Below are positions 1 to 6,060 of a stretch of 9,285 nucleotides of DNA, piece after piece. Where the stretch lies: NCBI GenBank assembly GCA_003514765.1, contig DOOY01000250.1, positions 1 through 9,285 on the forward strand. The letters are read 5' to 3'. Source of the stretch: Nitrosomonas sp. Lineage in GTDB: Bacteria > Pseudomonadota > Gammaproteobacteria > Burkholderiales > Nitrosomonadaceae. Numbering within the stretch: the first letter of the stretch is position 1; the number at the start of each line of letters is the position of its first letter. A program made the translations under genes and the position numbers. Below the pieces are notes generated by a model. That model ran no database searches and was not told the DNA's origin. It saw nothing but the letters and a program-made list of their open reading frames with translations.

Positions 1-692
1 CAGCACTGGCGAAACTGGCTGATTCCATTAAGACGCAGGGTGTCATGCAGCCGATACTGGTGCGCTCTGTCGGTGTAGACAGTTACGAAATCATTGCCGG
101 TGAAAGGCGCTGGCGTGCTGCGGAATTAGCGGGACTTGCCGAAGTGCCCGCCATCATTCGCGAAGTGGCTGATGACGCGGCACTGGCAATCTCTCTCATC
201 GAAAATATCCAACGTGAGAATTTGAATCCACTCGAAGAAGCAATGGGTATTCAGCGGCTTATTGATGAATTTGGTATGACCCACCAATCAGCTTCAGACG
301 CACTGGGAAGTTCACGCAGCGCAGTGACCAATCTGCTGCGCCTGCTCAATTTATCCGAACCGGTTCAGGAGCTCATGATGCAGGGTAAAATTGATATGGG
401 ACATGGCCGCGCACTGCTGGCACTGACGCCAGCTCAGCAAATTCAGGTAGGTAACATGATTGTGCTGAAAAAGTTATCGGTGCGGGAAACTGAAAAAATG
501 ATACAGCATCTCAATAAACCGATTACTAAAAGATCTCTGAATACCGACCGGGATATATTGACACTGCAAGAAGATGTTTCGGCAAGGCTCGGCGCCCAAG
601 TCACAATCAAATCCCGTAAGAACGGGCAAGGTAATATCATCATTCACTACGTAAACCTGGATCAGCTGGATGATATACTGCGCAAACTATAA
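1..692 (+). CDS. parB: Chromosome-partitioning protein ParB (5' end outside window)
   Basis: ParB is a CTP-dependent DNA clamp that loads at parS sites and, with the ATPase ParA, segregates the replicated origin. The reading frame is open from the left edge (first full codon at base 3), so the ATG at 45 is internal; 229 residues are visible and about 50-60 N-terminal residues are missing compared with usual ParB lengths. Visible in order are ADSIKTQGVMQPI, the CTP-binding GERRWRA box (about residues 33-39 of the visible part), the ENIQRENLNPLEEA box (66-79), a helix-turn-helix around MTHQSASDALGSSRSAVTNL (91-110), the KIDMGHGRALLAL segment, and a C-terminal dimerisation region. These are the core boxes of chromosomal ParB. 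No copy of the consensus parS palindrome was seen in the window. ParA is expected just upstream, outside the window. Confidence 0.96.
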   Translation, partial: ALAKLADSIKTQGVMQPILVRSVGVDSYEIIAGERRWRAAELAGLAEVPAIIREVADDAALAISLIENIQRENLNPLEEAMGIQRLIDEFGMTHQSASDALGSSRSAVTNLLRLLNLSEPVQELMMQGKIDMGHGRALLALTPAQQIQVGNMIVLKKLSVRETEKMIQHLNKPITKRSLNTDRDILTLQEDVSARLGAQVTIKSRKNGQGNIIIHYVNLDQLDDILRKL

Positions 693-728
693 AATAGTTT
701 AAGAAGATAACGAGACAAAAGGAAAATT

Positions 729-911
729 ATGGATACAAAACTACTCGATATCCTGGTATGTCCACTGTGTAAAGGGCCTCTGATTTACAAAAAACAGGAT
801 AATGAATTGATTTGTAAACCCGACCGGCTGGCATTTGCAATTAAGGACGGCATCCCGATTATGCTTGAGGATGAGGCACGCAGAATACCTGATGAGGTAG
901 AAATCAGTTAG
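729..911 (+). CDS. Trm112 family protein (YcaR/UPF0434-like)
   Basis: This 60-residue protein matches the small bacterial Trm112/YcaR family: [14 protein letters not shown] at the start, then [25 protein letters not shown] and a C-terminal acidic tail. In eukaryotes and archaea Trm112 proteins activate methyltransferases; the role of the short bacterial form is poorly defined. Only one CxxC pair (Cys11, Cys14) and a lone Cys29 are present, so a full four-cysteine zinc site is absent, as I recall for E. coli YcaR. An AGGA ribosome binding site sits a few bases before the ATG. It lies 36 bases after parB and could be cotranscribed with it. In many proteobacteria this gene sits between lpxK and kdsB, so a place after parB is less usual. 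Confidence 0.9.
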   Translation: MDTKLLDILVCPLCKGPLIYKKQDNELICKPDRLAFAIKDGIPIMLEDEARRIPDEVEIS

Positions 912-975
912 AAAATCATCAGTCCAACAAATCATTACTTTTATTTAAACCATAAACCAATAAAAACGCTTTACC

Positions 976-1953
976 ATGGATTTTCAGATCAGGCTAACAC
1001 CCCGAATCGCCGCCATTATGGGTGCACTGGTGGCGGATTCAGCAGCACTCGGACTGCACTGGCTTTACGACCCAGCTCGCATTGCACAGTTGGAAAAAAT
1101 AAAAGGACTGGTTTTTTTACAACCGGACATCGAAAACTATGCCGATGCGAAAGGCTTTTTTGCGCACGGTAATAAAACTGTGGGTGATGCTTCCGGATAT
1201 GGTGAAATCTGCTTGCTCATATTGAACCATTTAGCCATCCACGGTGAGTTCAACCGTGTTGAATATCAAACAGAATTCAGGAATTTTTTCGGCCCGGGCG
1301 GCGCTTATACCGGCTACATCGACTCACCAACACGCCAGACACTGCTTAAACTGATGCCATTGACGCCCGAGGATTTTCCTGAAAAATCTGGCGCCGATGA
1401 TGACCAGTTTGCTGCTTTGGCGACCGTCCCAGTTATGACTTCGGTACATAGCGGATCCCAGAATGCGTTACTGGAAAAAATCGAACATGTTGTTCGATTG
1501 ACCAATCATAACGATGACGCTGTCGCGGCTGCAAAATACGCAGCATCTGTTTTGTCAGCTGTACTCGACGGTAATCGGATTAATGATGCCTTGACACAGG
1601 CTTTGCCGCATGCCGGCAAAAAGCTGGAACCGTTAGTGACAGATGCATTGAAAATGGATGTATTAAATAGCGTTCAGGCTGCGGAACGTTTCGGGTCGGC
1701 ATGCCATGTTCTTGAAGGGGTGCCAATGATTGTACATATCGCACGTCATGCAACAAGTTATCAGCAAGCGATTGAAGCTAATATCAGTGCAGGGGGCGAT
1801 AGTTGCGGGCGCGCCATTATGCTGGGTGCAATTGTGGCTGCACACGCAGAACGACAGACTGACGGAAATGCAACTATTCCGTTTTCCTGGTTGGCAAAAT
1901 ATAACAAACTTTCCATTGCAGCAGATGCTTGCGCGCGACTCGAGGGTGTTTAG
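976..1953 (+). CDS. ADP-ribosylglycohydrolase-fold protein with degenerate metal sites
   Basis: The 325-residue protein has the all-helical layout of the ADP-ribosylglycohydrolase/DraG/crystallin-J1 superfamily: an N-terminal helix GALVADSAALGLHWLYD (16-32), a mid segment around DDDQFAALATVPV (141-153), and a C-terminal glycine-rich motif SAGGDSCGRAIMLGAIVAA (271-289). Active family members hydrolyse ADP-ribose bonds with a binuclear Mg/Mn centre built from an early DDT motif and a late GGDTDT motif. Here the early motif appears as VGDASGYGE (69-77) and the late one as GGDSCGR (273-279), so several metal-binding Asp/Thr residues are replaced. I infer a divergent substrate or a non-catalytic role. 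The ATG at 976 gives the full N-terminal helix but has no clear ribosome binding site. It may be cotranscribed with the Trm112 gene, 64 bases upstream. The family call is firm; the activity is open. Confidence 0.85.
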   Translation: MDFQIRLTPRIAAIMGALVADSAALGLHWLYDPARIAQLEKIKGLVFLQPDIENYADAKGFFAHGNKTVGDASGYGEICLLILNHLAIHGEFNRVEYQTEFRNFFGPGGAYTGYIDSPTRQTLLKLMPLTPEDFPEKSGADDDQFAALATVPVMTSVHSGSQNALLEKIEHVVRLTNHNDDAVAAAKYAASVLSAVLDGNRINDALTQALPHAGKKLEPLVTDALKMDVLNSVQAAERFGSACHVLEGVPMIVHIARHATSYQQAIEANISAGGDSCGRAIMLGAIVAAHAERQTDGNATIPFSWLAKYNKLSIAADACARLEGV

Positions 1954-1960
1954 CGCGCGA
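1929..1960 (+). terminator. Possible hairpin terminator over the stop codon of the ADP-ribosylglycohydrolase-like gene
   Basis: TTGCGCGC (1929-1936) can pair with GCGCGCGA (1953-1960), including one G-T wobble, around a 16-base loop; the stop codon TAG overlaps the 3' arm. Only a short TTT follows, so termination may be weak or absent. Confidence 0.35.
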
Positions 1961-2025
1961 TTTCAAGATACCTGCCAACGTATAAATCTTTAAAGCCCGC
2001 ATGATTAGAACCACATAAACAACGG

Positions 2026-2034
2026 TGTTATAAT
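2026..2034 (+). promoter_or_regulatory. Extended -10 promoter candidate P1 for mcl
   Basis: TGTTATAAT is a perfect extended -10 element (TGnTATAAT). The -35 region (TTAGAA, 2005-2010, 18-base spacer) is poor, as is common with extended -10 promoters. A start near 2041 would give a leader of about 200 bases before mcl. Confidence 0.5.
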
Positions 2035-2080
2035 AGCGGATTTGTCGATTGATCCCCCGCAGGGACCACAGTATATAAAA

Positions 2081-2094
2081 CCAATCACCAATCA
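2081..2094 (+). repeat. Tandem 7-base direct repeat (CCAATCA twice)
   Basis: CCAATCA occurs twice back to back between the two promoter candidates of mcl, and the reverse-complement core ATTGG recurs three times further downstream. It may be an operator half-site array; no regulator can be named. Confidence 0.4.
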
Positions 2095-2183
2095 CGCAAG
2101 TTTAACTATTTATTGGTATGTATTGGGATAGCCGTTCGTAGATTCCGCATTTTAGAGCGTTGCCAGCGATAACCGACTGCCGT

Positions 2184-2213
2184 TTCATACGCTAATCTGC
2201 GGATTGGTATAAT
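2184..2213 (+). promoter_or_regulatory. Extended -10 promoter candidate P2 for mcl
   Basis: TGGTATAAT (2205-2213) is a perfect extended -10 element. TTCATA (2184-2189) lies 18 bases upstream of TATAAT and matches the -35 consensus at four of six bases. A start near 2220 would leave a leader of about 20 bases carrying the strong ribosome binding site of mcl, so this is the best candidate for its main promoter. Confidence 0.6.
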
Positions 2214-2238
2214 TATTTAAAATTTTCAGGGAGAGAAA

Positions 2239-3186
2239 ATGAGTCACACGCTATATGAAACAAAAATTCAACGGGTACAACGCTGTGAGTTGGCCGTTCC
2301 TGGTTCAAGCCCGGAAATGTTTGAGAAAGCTTTAAAAAGCGGTGTGGATTTTGTTTTTCTTGATCTGGAAGATGCCGTAGCCCCGGACGATAAGCTGCAG
2401 GCGCGAAAAAATATCATCCAGGCGATCAATGACCTGGATTGGAAAGGACAAGGTATTACAGTATCAGTACGCATCAACGGACTCGATACGCAGTATATGG
2501 TTCGTGATGTGGTTGATCTTGTTGAACAGGCCGGTGACAAGATTGATACGCTGTTGATTCCTAAAGCCGGTGTTTATTCGGATATCTACATGGTCGAAGC
2601 AATGGTCAATCAATTGGAGATGCAGCAGGGATTGAAAAACCGGATAGGGCTTGAAGCGCTGATTGAAACTGCACTCGGCATGGCCAATGTTGAAGATATC
2701 GCACGCAATGGTTCCCGTGGACGACTGGAAGCATTACATTTTGGTGTTGCGGATTATGCCGCCAGTAATCGGGCCCGAACCACCAATATCGGCGGTCTTA
2801 ATCCGGATTATCCCGGTGATCAGTGGCATTTTGCTATCAGCCGCATGACTGTCGCCTGCCGTGCGTATGGGTTGCGTCCTATCGACGGGCCTTTTGGCGA
2901 TATCAAGGACCCGGATGGCTACAAACTTGCTGCACGGCGTGCGGCAGCTTTGGGTTGTGAAGGAAAGTGGGCTATTCACCCGACACAGATCACACTGGCC
3001 AATGAGGTTTTTACCCCACCAGAAACTGAAGTCGATAAAGCCAAGCGTATACTGGTCGCCTTAAAAGAAGCGGCTGCACAAGGTAAAGGCGCGGCCGCGT
3101 TGGATGGCCGCTTGATTGATGCCGCATCGGAAAGAATGGCCAATAACGTGGTAAGAATTGCGGATGCTATCGCCGCAAGAAAATAA
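2239..3186 (+). CDS. mcl: L-malyl-CoA lyase (HpcH/HpaI aldolase family)
   Basis: This enzyme reversibly cleaves malyl-CoA to acetyl-CoA and glyoxylate in the cytoplasm. The 315-residue protein matches my recollection of the methylotroph Mcl almost end to end: ELAVPGSSPEMFEKA (17-31), FLDLEDAVAPDDK (40-52), RINGLDT with Arg78, LEALIETALGMANVE (138-152) with the likely Mg ligand Glu143, FGVADYAAS (168-176) with Asp172, RPIDGPFGD (213-221) and GKWAIHP (242-248). The C-terminal lid carries LDGRLID, whose Asp289 or Asp294 may be the catalytic acid/base. The loop near PDYPGDQWHF (189-198) is about a dozen residues shorter than in the Methylobacterium enzyme. An AGGGAG ribosome binding site precedes the ATG by 5 bases. 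A citrate lyase beta chain is excluded by the DLEDAVAPDDK, LIETALG and RPIDGPFGD context. Activity on beta-methylmalyl-CoA is possible in this family. Confidence 0.94.
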   Translation: MSHTLYETKIQRVQRCELAVPGSSPEMFEKALKSGVDFVFLDLEDAVAPDDKLQARKNIIQAINDLDWKGQGITVSVRINGLDTQYMVRDVVDLVEQAGDKIDTLLIPKAGVYSDIYMVEAMVNQLEMQQGLKNRIGLEALIETALGMANVEDIARNGSRGRLEALHFGVADYAASNRARTTNIGGLNPDYPGDQWHFAISRMTVACRAYGLRPIDGPFGDIKDPDGYKLAARRAAALGCEGKWAIHPTQITLANEVFTPPETEVDKAKRILVALKEAAAQGKGAAALDGRLIDAASERMANNVVRIADAIAARK

Positions 3187-3196
3187 ATTTACTCTG

Positions 3197-3220
3197 AAAA
3201 GGCCGCGCAAGCGGCCTTTT
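3197..3220 (+). terminator. Intrinsic terminator after mcl
   Basis: A perfect 10-base stem, AAAAGGCCGC / GCGGCCTTTT, closes a GCAA tetraloop and ends in TTTT, 10 bases after the mcl stop codon. It is among the strongest hairpins in the window and separates mcl from mtkA. Confidence 0.9.
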
Positions 3221-3228
3221 CATTATGC

Positions 3229-3237
3229 TGCTATAAA
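3229..3237 (+). promoter_or_regulatory. Extended -10 promoter candidate for mtkAB
   Basis: TGCTATAAA is a near-perfect extended -10 element immediately after the mcl terminator. No good -35 is seen, because that stretch lies inside the terminator stem. A start near 3244 would give a leader of about 90 bases before mtkA. Confidence 0.4.
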
Positions 3238-3277
3238 AAATAAGTCTGAATAAAGCAACATTGATTAATTGAAAACA

Positions 3278-3302
3278 TATGGTTTTTGTCTTCTAAACCA
3301 TG
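3278..3302 (+). promoter_or_regulatory. Hairpin in the mtkA leader
   Basis: ATGGTTT (3279-3285) and AAACCAT (3295-3301) form a perfect 7-base stem, with a possible T-G closing pair, around a 9-base loop. It has no T-run after it, so it is not a terminator. It lies about 20 bases upstream of the mtkA ribosome binding site and covers the first ATG (3300) of a short upstream ORF. Confidence 0.45.
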
Positions 3303-3338
3303 CCAAAACAAATGCGATTGATGAGGAAATCGAATTGA
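3300..3338 (+). other. Twelve-codon upstream ORF overlapping the mtkA start
   Basis: An ATG at 3300 opens [12 protein letters not shown] (further in-frame ATGs at 3312 and 3321) and stops at TGA 3336-3338, which overlaps the mtkA TTG start as TTGA. The mtkA ribosome binding site lies inside this ORF. The layout would allow translational coupling, but the ORF has no obvious ribosome binding site of its own and may be chance. Confidence 0.25.
3323..3328 (+). promoter_or_regulatory. Ribosome binding site that fixes the mtkA TTG start
   Basis: GAGGAA lies about 8 bases before TTG 3335. No such site precedes the upstream in-frame TTG at 3269, so it supports the shorter protein beginning (M)[11 protein letters not shown], which is where this family normally starts. 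Confidence 0.8.
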
Positions 3339-4516
3339 ACATCCATGAATATCAAGCAAAAGAAATTCTCGCGGGTTACGGCGTCAAGATAGCTGAAGGC
3401 GGCATAGCCTACAGTGTTGAAGAAGCCGTTCAGCGCGCAAGAGAGATCGAAGGCGACGTATGGGTCGTCAAAGCGCAAATTCATTCAGGTGCACGCGGTA
3501 AGGCAGGCGGTATCAAAGTCTGCAAGACACACAATGAAGTGGAGGTGGCCGCAGAAGAGTTGCTCGGAAAAACGCTGGTGACCCATCAAAGTGGGCCGAC
3601 AGGCAAGCTTTGTTCGCGTGTATATATTGAATCCGGCACCAAAATTACCAAAGAAATCTATCTGTCATTTTTGATCGATCGCAGCACCGAGCGCGTCATC
3701 ATGGTCGGTTCAGCTCAAGGAGGCATGGAAATCGAAACGTTGGCGAAAACGCACCCGGAAGCCATCATCAAAATTTATATTGAACCGGCCGTCGGTTTGC
3801 AGGATTTTCAGGCGCGTAAAATGGCATTCGCTTTGGGTTTGGATTCCTCTCTGTTAAACCATGCGGTAAAAACCATTAAAGGCTGTTATCGCGCATTGCG
3901 CGATCTTGACGCGAATATTCTGGAAATTAATCCGCTGGTGGTTTCCGCCAACAATGAAATCATCGCACTCGACGCTAAAATGGCGTTCGATGAAAATGCG
4001 CTGTACCGGCGTCATCGAATAGCCGAATTGCGCGATAACTCACAGGTCGATTCGCGCGAAGTGGCTGCTGCCGAAGTGGGTTTAAGCTATGTCGGTCTTG
4101 ACGGTGATATCGGCTGCATGATTAATGGCGCAGGACTCGCAATGGCGACAATGGATATGATCAAACTTGCGGGCGGCGAACCCGCCAATTTTCTTGACGT
4201 GGGCGGTGGTGCTTCTGCAGAAAGAACCGAAAAAGCGTTTCGTTTGGTGCTGGCGGACAAAAACGTCAAAGCCATGCTGGTTAACATCTTTGCCGGTATC
4301 AATCGCTGTGACTGGATTGCCGAAGGTGTGGTGCAAGCGGTTAAAAACATCGGTATGCAGGTGCCCTTGGTGGTGCGTTTATCCGGCACCAACGTTGAAG
4401 AAGGCCGCAAGATCATTGCAGACAGCAAAATGAAAATAATCACAGCAGATACCCTGGCGGAAGCCGCAGAAAAAGTAGTGGCGGCGCGCAACCAGGTAGC
4501 TGGACAAGAAGGTTAG
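3335..4516 (+). CDS. mtkA: Malate-CoA ligase (malate thiokinase) beta subunit
   Basis: MtkA is the ATP-grasp subunit that, with MtkB, makes malyl-CoA from malate, CoA and ATP. From the TTG start it has 393 residues, close to the roughly 390 of the family. Seen in order are [11 protein letters not shown] (2-12), the nucleotide-binding [16 protein letters not shown] (44-59), LEINPLV (196-202) and ALDAKM (211-216) for metal binding, then the ligase domain with [11 protein letters not shown] (264-274), FLDVGGGAS (287-294) and [11 protein letters not shown] (317-327). The last motif and the overall match follow the methylotroph MtkA and not SucC, which usually has IFGGI and then a different residue before RCD. 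The in-frame extension back to TTG 3269 has no ribosome binding site and no family match. The stop codon is followed after 10 bases by mtkB, so the two are one operon. Succinyl-CoA synthetase beta is the main alternative and is unlikely. Confidence 0.93.
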   Translation: MNIHEYQAKEILAGYGVKIAEGGIAYSVEEAVQRAREIEGDVWVVKAQIHSGARGKAGGIKVCKTHNEVEVAAEELLGKTLVTHQSGPTGKLCSRVYIESGTKITKEIYLSFLIDRSTERVIMVGSAQGGMEIETLAKTHPEAIIKIYIEPAVGLQDFQARKMAFALGLDSSLLNHAVKTIKGCYRALRDLDANILEINPLVVSANNEIIALDAKMAFDENALYRRHRIAELRDNSQVDSREVAAAEVGLSYVGLDGDIGCMINGAGLAMATMDMIKLAGGEPANFLDVGGGASAERTEKAFRLVLADKNVKAMLVNIFAGINRCDWIAEGVVQAVKNIGMQVPLVVRLSGTNVEEGRKIIADSKMKIITADTLAEAAEKVVAARNQVAGQEG

Positions 4517-4526
4517 GGAGCATAAA

Positions 4527-5414
4527 GTGGCGATACTCATAGACGAAAAAACACGCATTATTGTTCAAGGATTTACCGGAAAAATTGGTACTTTTCATGC
4601 ACAGGAAATGATCGATTATGGCTCCAATGTGGTCGGCGGCGTAACCCCCGGCAAAGGAGGTCAAACGCATTTGGGCTTGCCGGTATTTAACACCGTCAAG
4701 GAAGCGGTGCAGCAAGTAGGCGCAGAAGCCAGCATTGTATTTGTACCGCCTGCCTTCGCGGCTGATTCCATCATGGAAGCGGCGGATGCAGGGATAAAAT
4801 ACTGCGTTTCCATCACCGACGGTATTCCCACGCAGGATATGATGACCGTTAAAAATTTTCTGCGCCGTTTTCCGCGAAAAGAACGCATGATGTTGACCGG
4901 TCCCAACTGTGCGGGCACCATCAGTCCGGGCCGTTCCATGCTTGGCATCATGCCTGGTCATATTTACACACGCGGTAATGTTGGTGTTGTGGGCCGCTCG
5001 GGCACGCTCGGTTACGAAGCTGCCGATCAAATGCGTCTGCTTGGCATCGGTATTTCAACTTCTGTCGGTATAGGCGGTGACCCGATTATCGGCAGTTCGC
5101 ATCTTGACGTGCTGGTAAAACTGGAACAGGATGCGGAAACAAAAGTTGCCCTGATGATTGGTGAAATCGGTGGTCCGATGGAAGTGGACGCAGGTATTTT
5201 CTTCAAGGAAAATATGACTAAACCACTGATTGCTTATATCGCCGGGCTTACCGCACCGGAGGGCCGGCGCATGGGACATGCCGGCGCAATTATTTCGTCA
5301 GCTGGCGAAAGCGCAGCTGAAAAGGTGGCGACACTCAAGGAACTCGGCGTTACTATTTGTCCTACTCCTTCACTTATGGGACAAACGGTTGCCGAAGTCA
5401 TGGCTAAGATATAG
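4527..5414 (+). CDS. mtkB: Malate-CoA ligase (malate thiokinase) alpha subunit
   Basis: This subunit binds CoA and carries the phosphohistidine of malate-CoA ligase. The 295-residue protein starts at GTG 4527 behind GGGAG (4516-4520), which overlaps the mtkA stop codon. It shows GFTGKIGTFHAQEM (15-28, CoA-binding loop), NVVGGVTPGKGG (34-45), TGPNCAGTISPG (124-135), GRSGTLGYEAADQM (156-169), SVGIGGDPIIGSS (179-191) and GRRMGHAGAIIS (247-258), in which His251 is the expected phosphorylated residue. ILIDEKT at the N-terminus, SGTLGYEA (SucD usually has SGTLTYEA) and the length match the methylotroph MtkB as I recall it. In Methylobacterium the next genes are ppc and mcl; here a terminator and an unrelated phosphatase gene follow, and mcl is upstream. 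Confidence 0.93.
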   Translation: MAILIDEKTRIIVQGFTGKIGTFHAQEMIDYGSNVVGGVTPGKGGQTHLGLPVFNTVKEAVQQVGAEASIVFVPPAFAADSIMEAADAGIKYCVSITDGIPTQDMMTVKNFLRRFPRKERMMLTGPNCAGTISPGRSMLGIMPGHIYTRGNVGVVGRSGTLGYEAADQMRLLGIGISTSVGIGGDPIIGSSHLDVLVKLEQDAETKVALMIGEIGGPMEVDAGIFFKENMTKPLIAYIAGLTAPEGRRMGHAGAIISSAGESAAEKVATLKELGVTICPTPSLMGQTVAEVMAKI

Positions 5415-5441
5415 TAATCTGTTGACTGATCATGCGCAGGC

Positions 5442-5478
5442 TGAAAAAAGGTAGCCATGATTGTGGTTACCTTTTTCA
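5442..5478 (+). terminator. Intrinsic terminator after mtkB
   Basis: AAAAAGGTAGCC (5445-5456) pairs with GGTTACCTTTTT (5465-5476), with one G-T wobble, around the 8-base loop ATGATTGT. The T-run is part of the 3' arm. It ends the mtkAB transcript about 30 bases after the stop codon. Confidence 0.85.
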
Positions 5479-5487
5479 ATTTGTGCC

Positions 5488-6060
5488 ATGAATATTTATT
5501 GCATGCGGCATGGGCGCACAAACTATAATGACTTGGGTTTGTGTAACGACGATCCCAGCCGAAACGTTCATTTAACGAAAGAAGGCATTGCACAGGCGGA
5601 GGAAGCAGCGCTGGCGCTGCGTGATGTGGCCTTTGATCGCATGATCGTCTCACCATTGCCTCGCACACGCCAGACTGCGGAAATCATCAACCGCTATCAT
5701 GCCGTCCCGATTGTGGTGGATGCCGGTCTTGCCGATATCCGATCTGGCTTTGACGGCAAGCCGGTACGCGACTATTTTGCAGCGATAGCCGATGATCCAC
5801 TACGGATGCGCATGAACGGCGGCGAATCGTTGCTCGATCATAAACAACGCGTTTTGCGTTTTATTGACTGGCTAAAAAAGCAACAGGATAAAACGCCGCT
5901 GATAGTCGCCCATGAAGAGACCATGCGGGTATTCACCGCCTATTTTGAAGGGGGTGTTGAGGATCGTCAATTGAGGGGCATTCATGTGCGCAACTGTGAA
6001 TTTAAGCATTATTTTTTAAATGGCTATCTAAGGGGTGTTAACGATTGTGGCCAGCTTTGA
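5488..6060 (+). CDS. Histidine phosphatase (phosphoglycerate mutase-like) family protein
   Basis: This 190-residue cytoplasmic protein has the histidine phosphatase signature: MRHGRTNYND (6-15) with nucleophile His8 and Arg7, SPLPRTRQTAEII (55-67) with the phosphate-binding Arg59, GGES (111-114), and VAHEETMRVF (140-149) with the second catalytic His142. The usual LxExxxGxWEG segment reads LADIRSGFDGKP (81-92), with conservative changes (Asp for Glu, Phe for Trp). Substrates in this family range from phosphoglycerate and alpha-ribazole phosphate to sugar phosphates, and nothing here decides among them. The ATG at 5488 is chosen because RHG normally lies within the first ten residues; the in-frame TTG at 5461 is inside the loop of the mtkB terminator. 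No good ribosome binding site precedes the ATG, so expression may depend on read-through or a leaderless start. Confidence 0.88.
   Translation: MNIYCMRHGRTNYNDLGLCNDDPSRNVHLTKEGIAQAEEAALALRDVAFDRMIVSPLPRTRQTAEIINRYHAVPIVVDAGLADIRSGFDGKPVRDYFAAIADDPLRMRMNGGESLLDHKQRVLRFIDWLKKQQDKTPLIVAHEETMRVFTAYFEGGVEDRQLRGIHVRNCEFKHYFLNGYLRGVNDCGQL

Larger units (their letters stand above)
1954..2238 (+). promoter_or_regulatory. Upstream regulatory region of mcl
   Basis: This 285-base gap has no credible ORF on either strand. It holds two extended -10 promoter candidates on the plus strand and a set of ATTGG/CCAAT pentamers: CCAATCA twice in tandem (2081-2094), then ATTGG at 2112-2116, 2122-2126 and 2203-2207. 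The last one directly abuts the downstream -10 box. The arrangement looks like a binding region for a transcription regulator of the malyl-CoA genes, but the regulator is not in the window and this is inference. Confidence 0.5.

Noticed and set aside
2239..3186. Citrate lyase beta chain (citE) identity
   Set aside because: Same superfamily, but the motifs follow malyl-CoA lyase closely and no citD, citF or citC genes are present.
3335..5414. Succinyl-CoA synthetase (sucCD) identity
   Set aside because: The pair is a sucCD paralogue, but [11 protein letters not shown] in the beta subunit, SGTLGYEA in the alpha subunit and the neighbouring malyl-CoA lyase gene point to malate-CoA ligase.
5422..5427. 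TTGACT as a -35 box for the phosphatase gene
   Set aside because: No -10 box lies at 16-18 bases; that position is the A-run of the terminator.
5461..5487. Longer histidine phosphatase from TTG 5461
   Set aside because: The TTG is in the loop of the mtkB terminator and would move the RHG motif away from its usual N-terminal place.
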